Positions 1 to 7,820 of a stretch of DNA of 35,981 nucleotides are shown here, in pieces (position 1 is the stretch's first letter; every line of letters starts with the position of its first letter). This DNA is from CAZART01 sp964487555. Its GTDB lineage: Bacteria > Bacteroidota > Rhodothermia > Rhodothermales > VXPQ01. The notes beneath the pieces were generated by a model. The model was not told the origin of the DNA. It searched no databases and saw only the letters and a list, made by a program, of their open reading frames with translations. Location of the stretch: assembly GCA_964487555.1 (NCBI GenBank), contig CAZART010000049.1:1-35981 (forward strand), written 5' to 3'. A program made the translations under genes and the position numbers.

Positions 1-208
1 GCAATGCTTATTCATGGCTTTTGGAGGATGTGTTGATTTGCCTTTCGTGCTCAGGATCCGTTTGACGCCGACGATATATTTGTTGGCAGGAAGGGCGGAA
101 GTAAGGGCGCCGGCAAAGCCTGCGATCACCTTCTTATCGGAAAAGCCATGGATCCAGGATCATCGGCGCACTTTTTTGTTCGGCGGGCCGCGAGAGAATC
201 CAGAGCCC

Positions 209-758
209 ATCGCAGAGCGAAGCGCCCAGGCGATCAAAGGCCGTGTCACCGGCCGCGGCATCGGCATCATAGACACCATCCACCTGGTAGAAGTCGCTCA
301 GTCCGCCAACGTACTCGAGCGCGAAGGGTATCTCGGGACCGCGGAGACCGCGCCCATCAAGCGATGGTTTGCCGATTATCTCGAGTGGATGACGACCCAT
401 CAATACGGCATCGACGAACGCGACCACGGAAACAATCACAGTACGTCGTGGGCGCTGCCGGTGGCGGCTTTCGCGCAGCTCGCCTTTGTGCGCGACCTGT
501 TCAAGAACTCGCTGATTCCGGGCTTTATGGCGGAAGACGGCAGCCAAATCGACGTGGCCCTACGAGCCCGACGTCATGTATCACGATGCGTGGCCCATCC
601 GCCACCCCAGCCTCCTCTTCGGCGGCCTCGCTCTCGACGAACCATCCTACATCGAGCTCTGGAAGACCCTCGACCCCGATCCCGTGGAGGACGAGGTAAT
701 CCGCAACTACCCGATCCGGCAGCCACTCCTTTGGATTCGCGAAGACACGCTCCGATGA
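209..758 (+). pseudogene. Broken alginate lyase family gene
   Basis: Two pieces of an alginate-lyase-type polysaccharide lyase (Pfam Alginate_lyase style) lie in different frames. The first piece, about 209-548, reads QAIKGRVTGRGIGIIDTIHL and continues to a WFADYLEWMTT segment and the family's NNHSTSW motif, whose Asn-Asn-His forms part of the active site. The second piece, about 549-758, reads KSTWPYEPDVMYHDAWPIR and ends at a TGA at 756. Intact relatives have roughly 60-100 residues between these blocks, including a second conserved motif, so the gene has lost an internal segment with a frame change, and most of its N-terminal third is not recognisable upstream. No signal peptide is visible. 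It would once have degraded an acidic polysaccharide in the periplasm or outside the cell. The family assignment is from memory of motifs; the exact substrate is unknown. Confidence 0.72.
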
Positions 759-1573
759 TTCGCATCGCTCGGTGTCGACGGCCTCGACTACTTGCGGGAG
801 GGCTGAGTTGGTCCTCGTCGGACCGTATTTCCTATTAGCTGTGCACGGGGGCCGGAGGATCGAGCGGCTTAGGTATGCCTCGCTTTAGAACCTGCGAACT
901 CCACCGATATAAGGATGGCCGGGCCTCCTGAAGAGATGTGACGGGATTGGGCATCCTTGTCTATTTCCCGGTCTCTTCGTTTCTTTTGACGGATAGGCAA
1001 AACGAAATGAGTTCTGCTGACTGGCGCTAACCAGAAGAATGCGGCTCAGAACTTACCGGATCGGAGCGGCTGCTTCCAAATTGCCTGCCGAGCGACGTCC
1101 GATAGTGCATTGGTTCTAGTGTAGCGCCGTTACCGTTCACCCATGCGCAATCAAAACAGTATCATACCACTGGCCGTTCTGGCCGCGATACTTCTTGCGT
1201 TTCTCGGTCCAACCGTCGATGATATTGTCGATGCATTCTCTGGGGCCCCCGTACAAACGGAAGAGTTCGAATATTCCGATCGCACTCGCCAGATCCCTGA
1301 CGTCGCCGAGCCCCTTTCCGTCCTGCTGGACTGCGACGAAATCGGCACATCGTCCAAATGGATAGATCGAATTCGAACTGCAGTAAACGTCCGCTCGACA
1401 GCCTCTAAAGCTGCGGGACAAGGCTCCTCACGACGGGCAGAAACCGTTCCTCTCTACTGTCTACTTAGCGTCTATCGCATCTAGAACAGGTCGGATCCCG
1501 GCAGCTTCTTGCCGACTCCCGCCTTCCCCGGCGTCAACTCACTATTGGCGCACAACCGACCCGTTCTACAGCT
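759..1573. other. Gene-poor stretch with overlapping unrecognised ORFs
   Basis: No gene can be supported here. Two overlapping ORFs exist on opposite strands. The plus one (1143-1484) starts with a hydrophobic run (IIPLAVLAAILLAFLG) but its tail is low in conserved character. The minus one (1137-1421) has a more protein-like C-terminus (ECIDNIIDGWTEKRKKY) but no family I recognise. At most one can be real, and either may be the end of a decayed gene. No RNA gene, terminator or convincing promoter was seen in the rest. Confidence 0.4.
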
Positions 1574-2209
1574 ATGCATAGTCATCATTCTTCCCCTGGT
1601 CGCGTTTTGATCGCCGACCAAGCAGCCGACCATCATACCCGCGGCACGAGCGATTCATCGGCCGCGACTTTGAATTTTCAAAAGACAACGCTACACGGCG
1701 CGTTCCTCATCAAACCCGAACTGCATCACGACGAGCTTGGATTTGTCGCCTGTAGCTGGCATCGTAATGAATTCAGTCGGCATGGACTGACAGTCCGGTT
1801 GGTTCAAACAAACTTATCGTACAACAAGATGCGCGGAACCCTGCGAGGTCTGCATTATCAGGTCGCACCGTATGAGGAGGCGAAGCTAGTGCGCTGCACG
1901 CGGGGAGCAATTTTCGACGTCATCGTTGACGTACGACCCACCTCGCAAACGCACAAATCCTGGTTCGGCGTGGAGCTGACGGCGGAGAATTGCTGGATGT
2001 TATATGTCCCCGAAGGATTTGCGCATGGGTATATCACACTCGAGCCGGATACGGAAGTACTGTACGAGGTGTCACAGTTCTATACGCCGGGCGCGGAGCG
2101 GGGACTTCGATACGATGATCCGTCGATCGGCATCGATTGGCCGACCGAGGTTTTGGTCGTTTCCGATAAAGACCGGAGCTGGCCGGATTTCAGACCACTA
2201 TCACTGTGA
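1574..2209 (+). CDS. RmlC-like dTDP-4-dehydrorhamnose 3,5-epimerase family protein
   Basis: This 211-residue protein belongs to the RmlC/RfbC cupin family, which epimerises 4-keto-6-deoxy nucleotide sugars at C3 and/or C5 during rhamnose and related sugar synthesis in the cytoplasm. The family signature is clear: GTLRGLHYQ with the catalytic-base His at residue 94, EAKLVRCTRGAIFDVIVDVR, MLYVPEGFAHGYITLEPDTE, then LYEVSQFYTPGAERGLRYDD and SDKDRSWPDF at the end. The first about 32 residues are not family-like, and homology begins at a TTG codon at 1670 (LNFQKTTLHGAFLIKPE), so translation may start there; the ATG at 1574 is the first conventional start. The next gene, 125 bp downstream, is a SAF-domain oxidoreductase, a partner common in capsule or O-antigen loci. 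No rmlA, rmlB or rmlD is nearby, so this may act on another sugar. Confidence 0.86.
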   Translation: MHSHHSSPGRVLIADQAADHHTRGTSDSSAATLNFQKTTLHGAFLIKPELHHDELGFVACSWHRNEFSRHGLTVRLVQTNLSYNKMRGTLRGLHYQVAPYEEAKLVRCTRGAIFDVIVDVRPTSQTHKSWFGVELTAENCWMLYVPEGFAHGYITLEPDTEVLYEVSQFYTPGAERGLRYDDPSIGIDWPTEVLVVSDKDRSWPDFRPLSL

Positions 2210-2334
2210 TGTGATCGATAGAGGTGTGCAACGACATCGTACAATAATGGTGGCTCGGCGATGTGATCCGCCGACGCTTTTAATACGCCGCACGGGCGCT
2301 CCACTATTCGTGTCGAAGGCTTCTACGGTAAAAT

Positions 2335-3657
2335 GTGATGATCATCATTGATAGGCTGCTTCAGCAGCGTCGCGAAGAAGGCCGTTCCATACGTGTCGGC
2401 ATGGTTGGGTCCGGATTCATGGCTCGCGGAATCGCGCGTCAACTACTTCACGCGGCGGCGGGCGTCGAGCTCGTGGCGATTTCCAACCGGCATCTGGATG
2501 GCGCAAGGAGCGCCTATATCGAAGCCGGGTGCGAAGACGTCGCTGTAGTCGAGACGCGTTCGCAGTTCGACGAAGAACTCTCTCGAGGGCGACGCATCAT
2601 CACGGATAATTTCGATCTGCTGTGCAAAGGTGAGGGAATTGACGCAATCATTGAAGTGACGGGGACCGTTGAGTTTGGTGCCGCTGTGGTGATGTCGGCT
2701 ATCGAGCATGCTAAGCATGTCGTGCTCATGAACGCAGAACTTGACGGCACCGTTGGACCCATTTTGAAACGATATGCCGACCGTGCGGGCGTCGTGATTA
2801 CGAACGCGGATGGCGACCAACCGGGTGTCACGATGAACCTCTATCGTTTCGTAAAGGGAATCGGCGTGAAGCCGGTCATGTGCGGCAATATCAAAGGATT
2901 TCATGATCCTTACCGAAACCCAACGACACAGGAGAGTTTTGCCCGAAAATGGGGTCAAAACCCGAATATGGTTACCTCATTCGCAGATGGGACGAAAATC
3001 TCCTTCGAGCAAGCGATCGTGGCGAATGCCACCGGAATGCGTGTGGCAAAGCGGGGTATGCATGGCCCCGTCGTTCCCGAGGGAACGCACGTCCATGAAG
3101 CTGCTAACTGGTATCCGAGGGAGGACCTCCTTCGAGACATCGGCTTCGTTGACTATGTCGTTGGCGCCGCGCCAGCGCCGGGGGTGTTCGTTCTGGGCAC
3201 ACACGACGACCCGAACCAGCAACACTACCTGAAACTGTACAAGTTGGGCGAAGGACCGTTTTACTGTTTTTACACGCCATATCATCTTTGCCACTTTGAG
3301 GTTCACAACTCCGTCGCGCGTGCCGTTCTCCTGGGCGATGCAACGATCGCGCCGCAAGGCCGTCCGTGCGTTGATGTCGTGGCTACGGCGAAAAAAGATC
3401 TTGAGAGAGGTTCTATTTTGGACGGGATCGGGCAGTACATGCTGTACGGTCAGTGTGAGAACGCAGAAATCGTGCAGCAGCAGCACTTATTCCCGATGGG
3501 TCTCGCGGAGGGATGTCGTCTGAAGCGGAACGTACCTAAAGATCAGATTCTGACGTACGATGACGTTGCGGTACCTGAAGGACGGCTGTGCGACGAATTG
3601 CGAGCCGGGCAGAGCGCCGTGTTCTTCGAGAATGGCACTGCTCTCTCGGCGCGGTGA
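2335..3657 (+). CDS. NAD(P)-dependent oxidoreductase with C-terminal SAF domain
   Basis: This 440-residue protein starts with a Rossmann fold (VGMVGSGFMARG, residues about 21-32) resembling homoserine dehydrogenase, followed by a dehydrogenase core (IDAIIEVTGTVEFGAAVV, VVLMNAELDGTVGPIL, NADGDQPGVTMNL). The last about 60 residues (GLAEGCRLKRNVPKDQILTY then DDVAVPEGR) are a SAF domain, as in sialic acid synthases and antifreeze-like proteins. The family is found in surface-polysaccharide gene clusters, and pairing with the upstream RmlC-like epimerase fits a role in making an unusual sugar or sugar acid; the reaction is not known from the sequence. Start codons available are GTG at 2335 and ATG at 2338. 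The gene is intact, but it is followed at once by decayed sequence, so the cluster it came from is no longer complete here. Confidence 0.85.
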   Translation: MMIIIDRLLQQRREEGRSIRVGMVGSGFMARGIARQLLHAAAGVELVAISNRHLDGARSAYIEAGCEDVAVVETRSQFDEELSRGRRIITDNFDLLCKGEGIDAIIEVTGTVEFGAAVVMSAIEHAKHVVLMNAELDGTVGPILKRYADRAGVVITNADGDQPGVTMNLYRFVKGIGVKPVMCGNIKGFHDPYRNPTTQESFARKWGQNPNMVTSFADGTKISFEQAIVANATGMRVAKRGMHGPVVPEGTHVHEAANWYPREDLLRDIGFVDYVVGAAPAPGVFVLGTHDDPNQQHYLKLYKLGEGPFYCFYTPYHLCHFEVHNSVARAVLLGDATIAPQGRPCVDVVATAKKDLERGSILDGIGQYMLYGQCENAEIVQQQHLFPMGLAEGCRLKRNVPKDQILTYDDVAVPEGRLCDELRAGQSAVFFENGTALSAR

Positions 3658-3699
3658 ATTCGGCGGCGTCTGTGCAGACTGCCCACAGGGTGCCCGTGG

Positions 3700-3838
3700 T
3701 ACCATCGCTCCAGCGGAGGTCGACGGAGGATTCCGCCAGCCGGGCAGAAAATGCCTCCACACGGCCGCCTACGATGCCGCCCGCTATCGGATGGTGATGT
3801 ATGTCGGACAGCGGACAGGTCCGTTGGACGATTTATGA
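3700..3838 (+). pseudogene. Kelch-repeat remnant
   Basis: In one plus-strand frame the 45 codons before the TGA at 3836 read like a single Kelch blade: PGRKCLHTAAYDAARYRMVM followed by YVGQRTGPLDDL. This matches the usual pattern R..H.A.YD..R.RM...GG......DLW. One glycine of the normal double Gly is replaced (YVGQ) and there are no further blades. The frame upstream runs into the 3-prime end of the oxidoreductase gene, so this is a stranded fragment of a secreted beta-propeller protein, not a gene. The call rests on about 30 residues. Confidence 0.4.
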
Positions 3839-3900
3839 GCCCTCGACTTGAGCACGACCCTTTGGCGACGGCGGGGCAGCTGCGCACAGCCGAGCGCGCG

Positions 3901-3929
3901 TTGACAAATTATCCCCTGTAAGGTACCCT
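3901..3929 (+). promoter_or_regulatory. Candidate promoter of the sensor kinase gene
   Basis: TTGACA at 3901-3906 is followed after 17 bp by TACCCT at 3924-3929, with the extended string TACCCTGTTT resembling the Bacteroidota -7 element TAnnTTTG. It sits about 55 bp before the ATG at 3985, a good distance for a 5-prime leader. Judged by eye only. Confidence 0.4.
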
Positions 3930-3984
3930 GTTTCGGTGGCTCCATAGCATTTTCGTCAGGGGTTTGTCTATACGGCTGCAGGCC

Positions 3985-6945
3985 ATGTACGCGCTACGTC
4001 GCCTATCGCTCGTTCTAGTCCTGGTGCTGGCGGCCGCACCGGCGCGGGCGCAGGACGCGGCCGTGGCATTCGAGCGGATCGAAGGCCTCTCGCACAATAC
4101 GGTATTCACCATCCTGCAGGACCATCGGGGTTTCCTCTGGATCGGCACGTCGGACGGACTGAATCGATACGATGGGTACCAGTTCCAGGTCTACCGGCAG
4201 GTCCCGGGAGACTCCACCTCGCTGCCGGCAAATTCGGTACGCGTGCTCCTCGAGGACCGCGAGCGACGGCTCTGGGTTGGCACCAGCAGTGGATTGAGCA
4301 GTCTGGATGCGGAGACCGGTCGTTTCGTCCGACATCGGCTGCCCGGTGAGACGTCGCCGGACGTGGCTGCGATCGCTCAGGATCCGAGCGGCCGGCTGTG
4401 GGTCACGACCTACAGGGGGCGGTTATACCGCTCAGACCTTTCGAAGCGGCGATTCCACGTACGCCGGGCTATGGACCCCGAGTCCGGCGCGGCGACGCAC
4501 GTCCTCGCATCCGATGGGGGCGCGTCCATGTTGCTGCTTTCGATACAGGGTGACGCACCGGTACGGCTCCGTCGATACGGGGCTTCTGCGGAAGAGCGAG
4601 ACACGCTGGCGTTGCCGGGAGACTATCGTCGGCCCGGTCATTCAGGCATTCCGCCGATGCACGCAGATTCGTCCGGCACACTTTGGGTCGCAGCGCCGCC
4701 GCCACGCTCCGTCGATAGCTCGGCACCGTTTGCCTTCCTTCCCGGCTTACCCGCTGACGCTGAGCCGCACGACATCATAAAGGCACGCGACGGCACCGTG
4801 TGGGTCGGCGCCGAGACGGCGTTGTATCGCTTCGATCCCAAACGCGATGAGCTTCACGAGCACGTGCTCGACACGTCGGCCACGGCATGGCTCAACAACA
4901 ACGTGCAGTGCCTTTACGAAGACGGGTCCGGAGCGGTATGGGCAGGTACCTTGAGCGGACTCTATCGCTACGATCCCCATCGCAAGCCTTTCGTGCATTG
5001 GGGGGCGGGTACAGGCTTGCCGTCGGCCTCAGGGAGTCGCACCGCGATGGCCATCGCGGAAGATCCGGCCGGTACCGTTTGGATAGGCACCGTCGGTGGC
5101 GGGCTCCTGCAGATGAGCCGAGACGGAAACCGCCTGGCTACCTACCGCCATCGGCCGACGCAGCGCGCGGGGCTGCCGAGCAACATTATCTGGTTCGTGC
5201 ACGAAGCCCGGGGCCGGCTCTGGCTGGGTGCCGACCCCGTCTGCGCGTTCGATCCTGGTACGGGTCGCTGTACGCGCTATCCGTTCTCGAGCCACATGGT
5301 GACGGAGGATCGGACGGGCCACCTCTGGTTCGGGGACGGAGACACGCTGTACCGTCTCGATCCCCGAACGGGTCGATACGAACGGCGGACGACCGAGCTG
5401 ATACAGATTCAGGTCATACGCCCGGGCGAACAGAAGTCGGACCTGCTGTGGATCGGTACAGGGCGGGGCCGGCTGGGCCGTCTCGATCTTAATACCGGGA
5501 GGCTCGATATCTACCCCACGCAGAACACGGCGACCGGGCCGAGTCTCGGAAGCATCTGGGCGATCCACGAGGACGCGCGCGGGCACCTGTGGCTCGGGAC
5601 GAGCCGCGGGCTCTTTCGCTTCGACCCGCAGGCGGAGTCATTTCGGAGTTACTACGACGCTGCTGCCCTGCCTGGCGCCATCATCTACAGCATCCTTGAG
5701 GACGACGAGGAGCGTCTCTGGATGGGCACCAGCCAGGGGCTCGTGCGATTCGACGTCCGCAGGGAGCGGTTTCGGCACTACGAAGTGGACGACGGAATCG
5801 GCAGCATGGAGTTCAACCGGCGCGCCGCGTATCGCGGGACGGACGGTACGTTCTATTTCGGCGGATTGCAAGGCGTGACGGTGTTCGATACGTCCGCGAT
5901 TCGGGATAACCGCTACGTGCCGCCGGTCGTGATCACGGAAGTGGCCGTGGCCAACCGCGACACGATGAGGACACTGGAGGTCCCCGCGTCCGAGCACCTG
6001 AAGCTGGACTACGCGGATTACACCGTCGCCTTCGAGTTCGCGGCGCTAAACTTCACGAATCCGCAGAAGAACCGGTATACCTATCGGCTCGAGGGCTTCG
6101 ACGAAAGGTGGATCGAGGCGGGGACGCGCCGCCGCGTACAGTACACGAACCTTCCGCCGGGCGGCTACATCCTTCGCGTGCGGGGCTCGAACAACGACGG
6201 GCGCTGGAACATGGAGGGCGCGTCGTTGGCCATCAGCGTGGCGCCGGCTCTCTGGCAGACGTGGTGGTTCCGCCTGCTCGTCGCTGCGGCTCTCGTGGGC
6301 GCGCTGGCGGCGGCGTACCGCTACCGCGTCGGGCACCTGCTGGCCGTGCAGCGCCTGCGCCTGCGCATCGCCAGTGACCTGCACGACGACGTGGGCTCCA
6401 AGCTGAGCTCCCTAGCGCTGATGAGTGAGGCGGTGCGCGACCGCGCGGCGCTCGGCGAGGAGGACCGACGCGAACTCTCCCGCATCGGCCGCGTGGCGCG
6501 CCAGTTAACGTCCGATTTGCGCGAGATCGTCTGGTTCGTCGACCCGGAGCACGACGGAGACGGCGCCCTCCAGTGGAAGATGAAGAACGCAGCCGCTGCC
6601 CTTCTTCGCGAGGTAGACTACCGTTTCCGGTGCCCATCGGCCCGCCTGCTAGGGTCGCAAGACACGGCCGTGCGCCGAAACGTCTTCCTCATCTATAAGG
6701 AAGCGCTGCACAACGTCGTCCGGCACGCGCAGGCCGAGACGGTAGAGATCGACATACGACAGCATGACGGCCGCTTTGAGTTCAGCATCGCCGACGACGG
6801 CGTCGGCTTCGATGCCGACGCGGCGTATGCCGGGCACGGCCTCAAGAACATGCGGCTTCGGGCGCAGCGGATCGGCGCCGGCCTGGATATCGAGAGCCGG
6901 CAGGGAGGTGGCGCGTGCGTGTCACTAACGGTGCCCCTGCGATAA
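3985..6945 (+). CDS. Two-component sensor histidine kinase with Reg_prop/Y_Y_Y periplasmic sensor
   Basis: The 986-residue protein starts with a Sec signal peptide (MYALRRLSLVLVLVLAAAPA, cleavage near ARA-QD). The periplasmic part is a double beta-propeller of Reg_prop repeats, seen as many DxxGxLWxGTxxGLxRxD blades from residue 30 to about 650, then a Y_Y_Y domain (YTYRLEGFDERWIEAG, PPGGYILRVRGSN). One membrane span (TWWFRLLVAAALVGALAAAY) leads to a HisKA_3-type dimerisation helix with the phospho-acceptor His at residue 800 in SDLHDDVGSKLSS. An HATPase domain closes it (N-box YKEALHNVVRHAQ, G-boxes ADDGVGF and GHGLKNMRLRA). The TTG at 3964 is an alternative start, but the ATG at 3985 gives the better signal peptide. 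The kinase is expected to sense an extracytoplasmic ligand, often a glycan in relatives, and phosphorylate the response regulator encoded 151 bp downstream. No output domain is fused, unlike the hybrid HTCS regulators of Bacteroides. Confidence 0.93.
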   Translation: MYALRRLSLVLVLVLAAAPARAQDAAVAFERIEGLSHNTVFTILQDHRGFLWIGTSDGLNRYDGYQFQVYRQVPGDSTSLPANSVRVLLEDRERRLWVGTSSGLSSLDAETGRFVRHRLPGETSPDVAAIAQDPSGRLWVTTYRGRLYRSDLSKRRFHVRRAMDPESGAATHVLASDGGASMLLLSIQGDAPVRLRRYGASAEERDTLALPGDYRRPGHSGIPPMHADSSGTLWVAAPPPRSVDSSAPFAFLPGLPADAEPHDIIKARDGTVWVGAETALYRFDPKRDELHEHVLDTSATAWLNNNVQCLYEDGSGAVWAGTLSGLYRYDPHRKPFVHWGAGTGLPSASGSRTAMAIAEDPAGTVWIGTVGGGLLQMSRDGNRLATYRHRPTQRAGLPSNIIWFVHEARGRLWLGADPVCAFDPGTGRCTRYPFSSHMVTEDRTGHLWFGDGDTLYRLDPRTGRYERRTTELIQIQVIRPGEQKSDLLWIGTGRGRLGRLDLNTGRLDIYPTQNTATGPSLGSIWAIHEDARGHLWLGTSRGLFRFDPQAESFRSYYDAAALPGAIIYSILEDDEERLWMGTSQGLVRFDVRRERFRHYEVDDGIGSMEFNRRAAYRGTDGTFYFGGLQGVTVFDTSAIRDNRYVPPVVITEVAVANRDTMRTLEVPASEHLKLDYADYTVAFEFAALNFTNPQKNRYTYRLEGFDERWIEAGTRRRVQYTNLPPGGYILRVRGSNNDGRWNMEGASLAISVAPALWQTWWFRLLVAAALVGALAAAYRYRVGHLLAVQRLRLRIASDLHDDVGSKLSSLALMSEAVRDRAALGEEDRRELSRIGRVARQLTSDLREIVWFVDPEHDGDGALQWKMKNAAAALLREVDYRFRCPSARLLGSQDTAVRRNVFLIYKEALHNVVRHAQAETVEIDIRQHDGRFEFSIADDGVGFDADAAYAGHGLKNMRLRAQRIGAGLDIESRQGGGACVSLTVPLR

Positions 6946-7020
6946 CGTAGCCGCAGTCGGTGCCTGATGCGGCCTTCTGCGGTCCGTCGCCTGGGCTCGC
7001 TTTCATGAGCACGTGCCGGG

Positions 7021-7068
7021 ATAACGTATTTGCGTAATGGCGGGGCGCCTGAAACACTCGTTATGTTA
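7021..7068 (+). promoter_or_regulatory. 18-bp dyad operator plus -7-like box before the response regulator
   Basis: ATAACG-N6-CGTAAT at 7021-7038 is an imperfect inverted repeat (5 of 6 arm positions match). Exactly 29 bp after the TTTG inside it lies TATGTTA (7062-7068). The same dyad, followed at the same distance by TATCTTG, recurs at 14535-14582. No -33 TTG is present at the right place, so the site looks activator-dependent. It lies 59 bp before the response regulator start, consistent with autoregulation. This is inferred; no regulator is proven to bind. Confidence 0.5.
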
Positions 7069-7096
7069 TGGGTGAACAGGTATTCAGCCACTCTCG

Positions 7097-7756
7097 ATGC
7101 GGCCCGTGCCCGAAACCGACCACGCCATCACCGTCTGGATCGTCGAGGACGACTCGCTCTTCCGCGAGACGGTCGAGAAGCTGCTTGGTGAAGCCGCGGG
7201 CATCGAGTGCCGGCGGGCGTTCGCCTCGTGCGAGGAGGTGCTTCATGCGCTCGACGTGGGTGCCGCCCCTGAGGTCGTGCTGATGGACATCAGTCTGCCG
7301 GGCATGAGCGGCATCGAAGGGCTGCGCCGGATCCAGGCACTCTCGCCGACGACGCACCTCGTCATGCTCACCGTCCACGAGGACAATGAGCGCATCTTCG
7401 AGGCGCTCTGTGCGGGCGCTTCCGGCTACCTGCTCAAGCCGTCCTCGGCAGGCCAGATCATTCAGGCCGTGCGGACCGCGCGCACAGGCGGTGCGCCCAT
7501 CAATCCGCAGATCGCCAGCAAGGTGCTCGACATGTTCACCGACCTGGCTGTGCCCAAAGGCGACTACAATCTGACGGACCGCGAGCGCGAGGTGCTGGAG
7601 CATCTCATCGATGGCCGCACGAAGAAGCGGATCGCATCCGAGCTCGTCGTGAGCTACCACACCGTCGACATGCACGTGCGGAATATCTATGCGAAGCTGC
7701 ACGTGCACTCCCGCAGCGGGGCCGTGGCCAAGGCGCTCAAGGAGCGAGTCGTTTGA
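7097..7756 (+). CDS. NarL/LuxR-type response regulator
   Basis: The 219-residue protein has an N-terminal receiver domain and a C-terminal LuxR-type helix-turn-helix. In the receiver, the acidic pair ED-D is at residues 17-19, the phospho-acceptor is D64 in VVLMDISLPGMSG, T92 follows in VMLTVHED, and K114 is in YLLKPSS. The DNA-binding domain starts near residue 155 with LTDREREVLEHLIDG and contains the recognition region VSYHTVDMHVRNIYAKL. It is the obvious partner of the upstream HisKA_3 kinase, since that kinase class pairs with NarL-type regulators. The gene has its own candidate operator/promoter in the 151-bp gap rather than being tightly coupled to the kinase. The regulator could control the secreted-protein genes that follow. 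Confidence 0.93.
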   Translation: MRPVPETDHAITVWIVEDDSLFRETVEKLLGEAAGIECRRAFASCEEVLHALDVGAAPEVVLMDISLPGMSGIEGLRRIQALSPTTHLVMLTVHEDNERIFEALCAGASGYLLKPSSAGQIIQAVRTARTGGAPINPQIASKVLDMFTDLAVPKGDYNLTDREREVLEHLIDGRTKKRIASELVVSYHTVDMHVRNIYAKLHVHSRSGAVAKALKERVV

Positions 7757-7820
7757 ACGGCGACATCCCTGGTCTTCCGGCTCCTGGTTAGGCTTACCGG
7801 ACTCCATATGAGGGGTTTTT

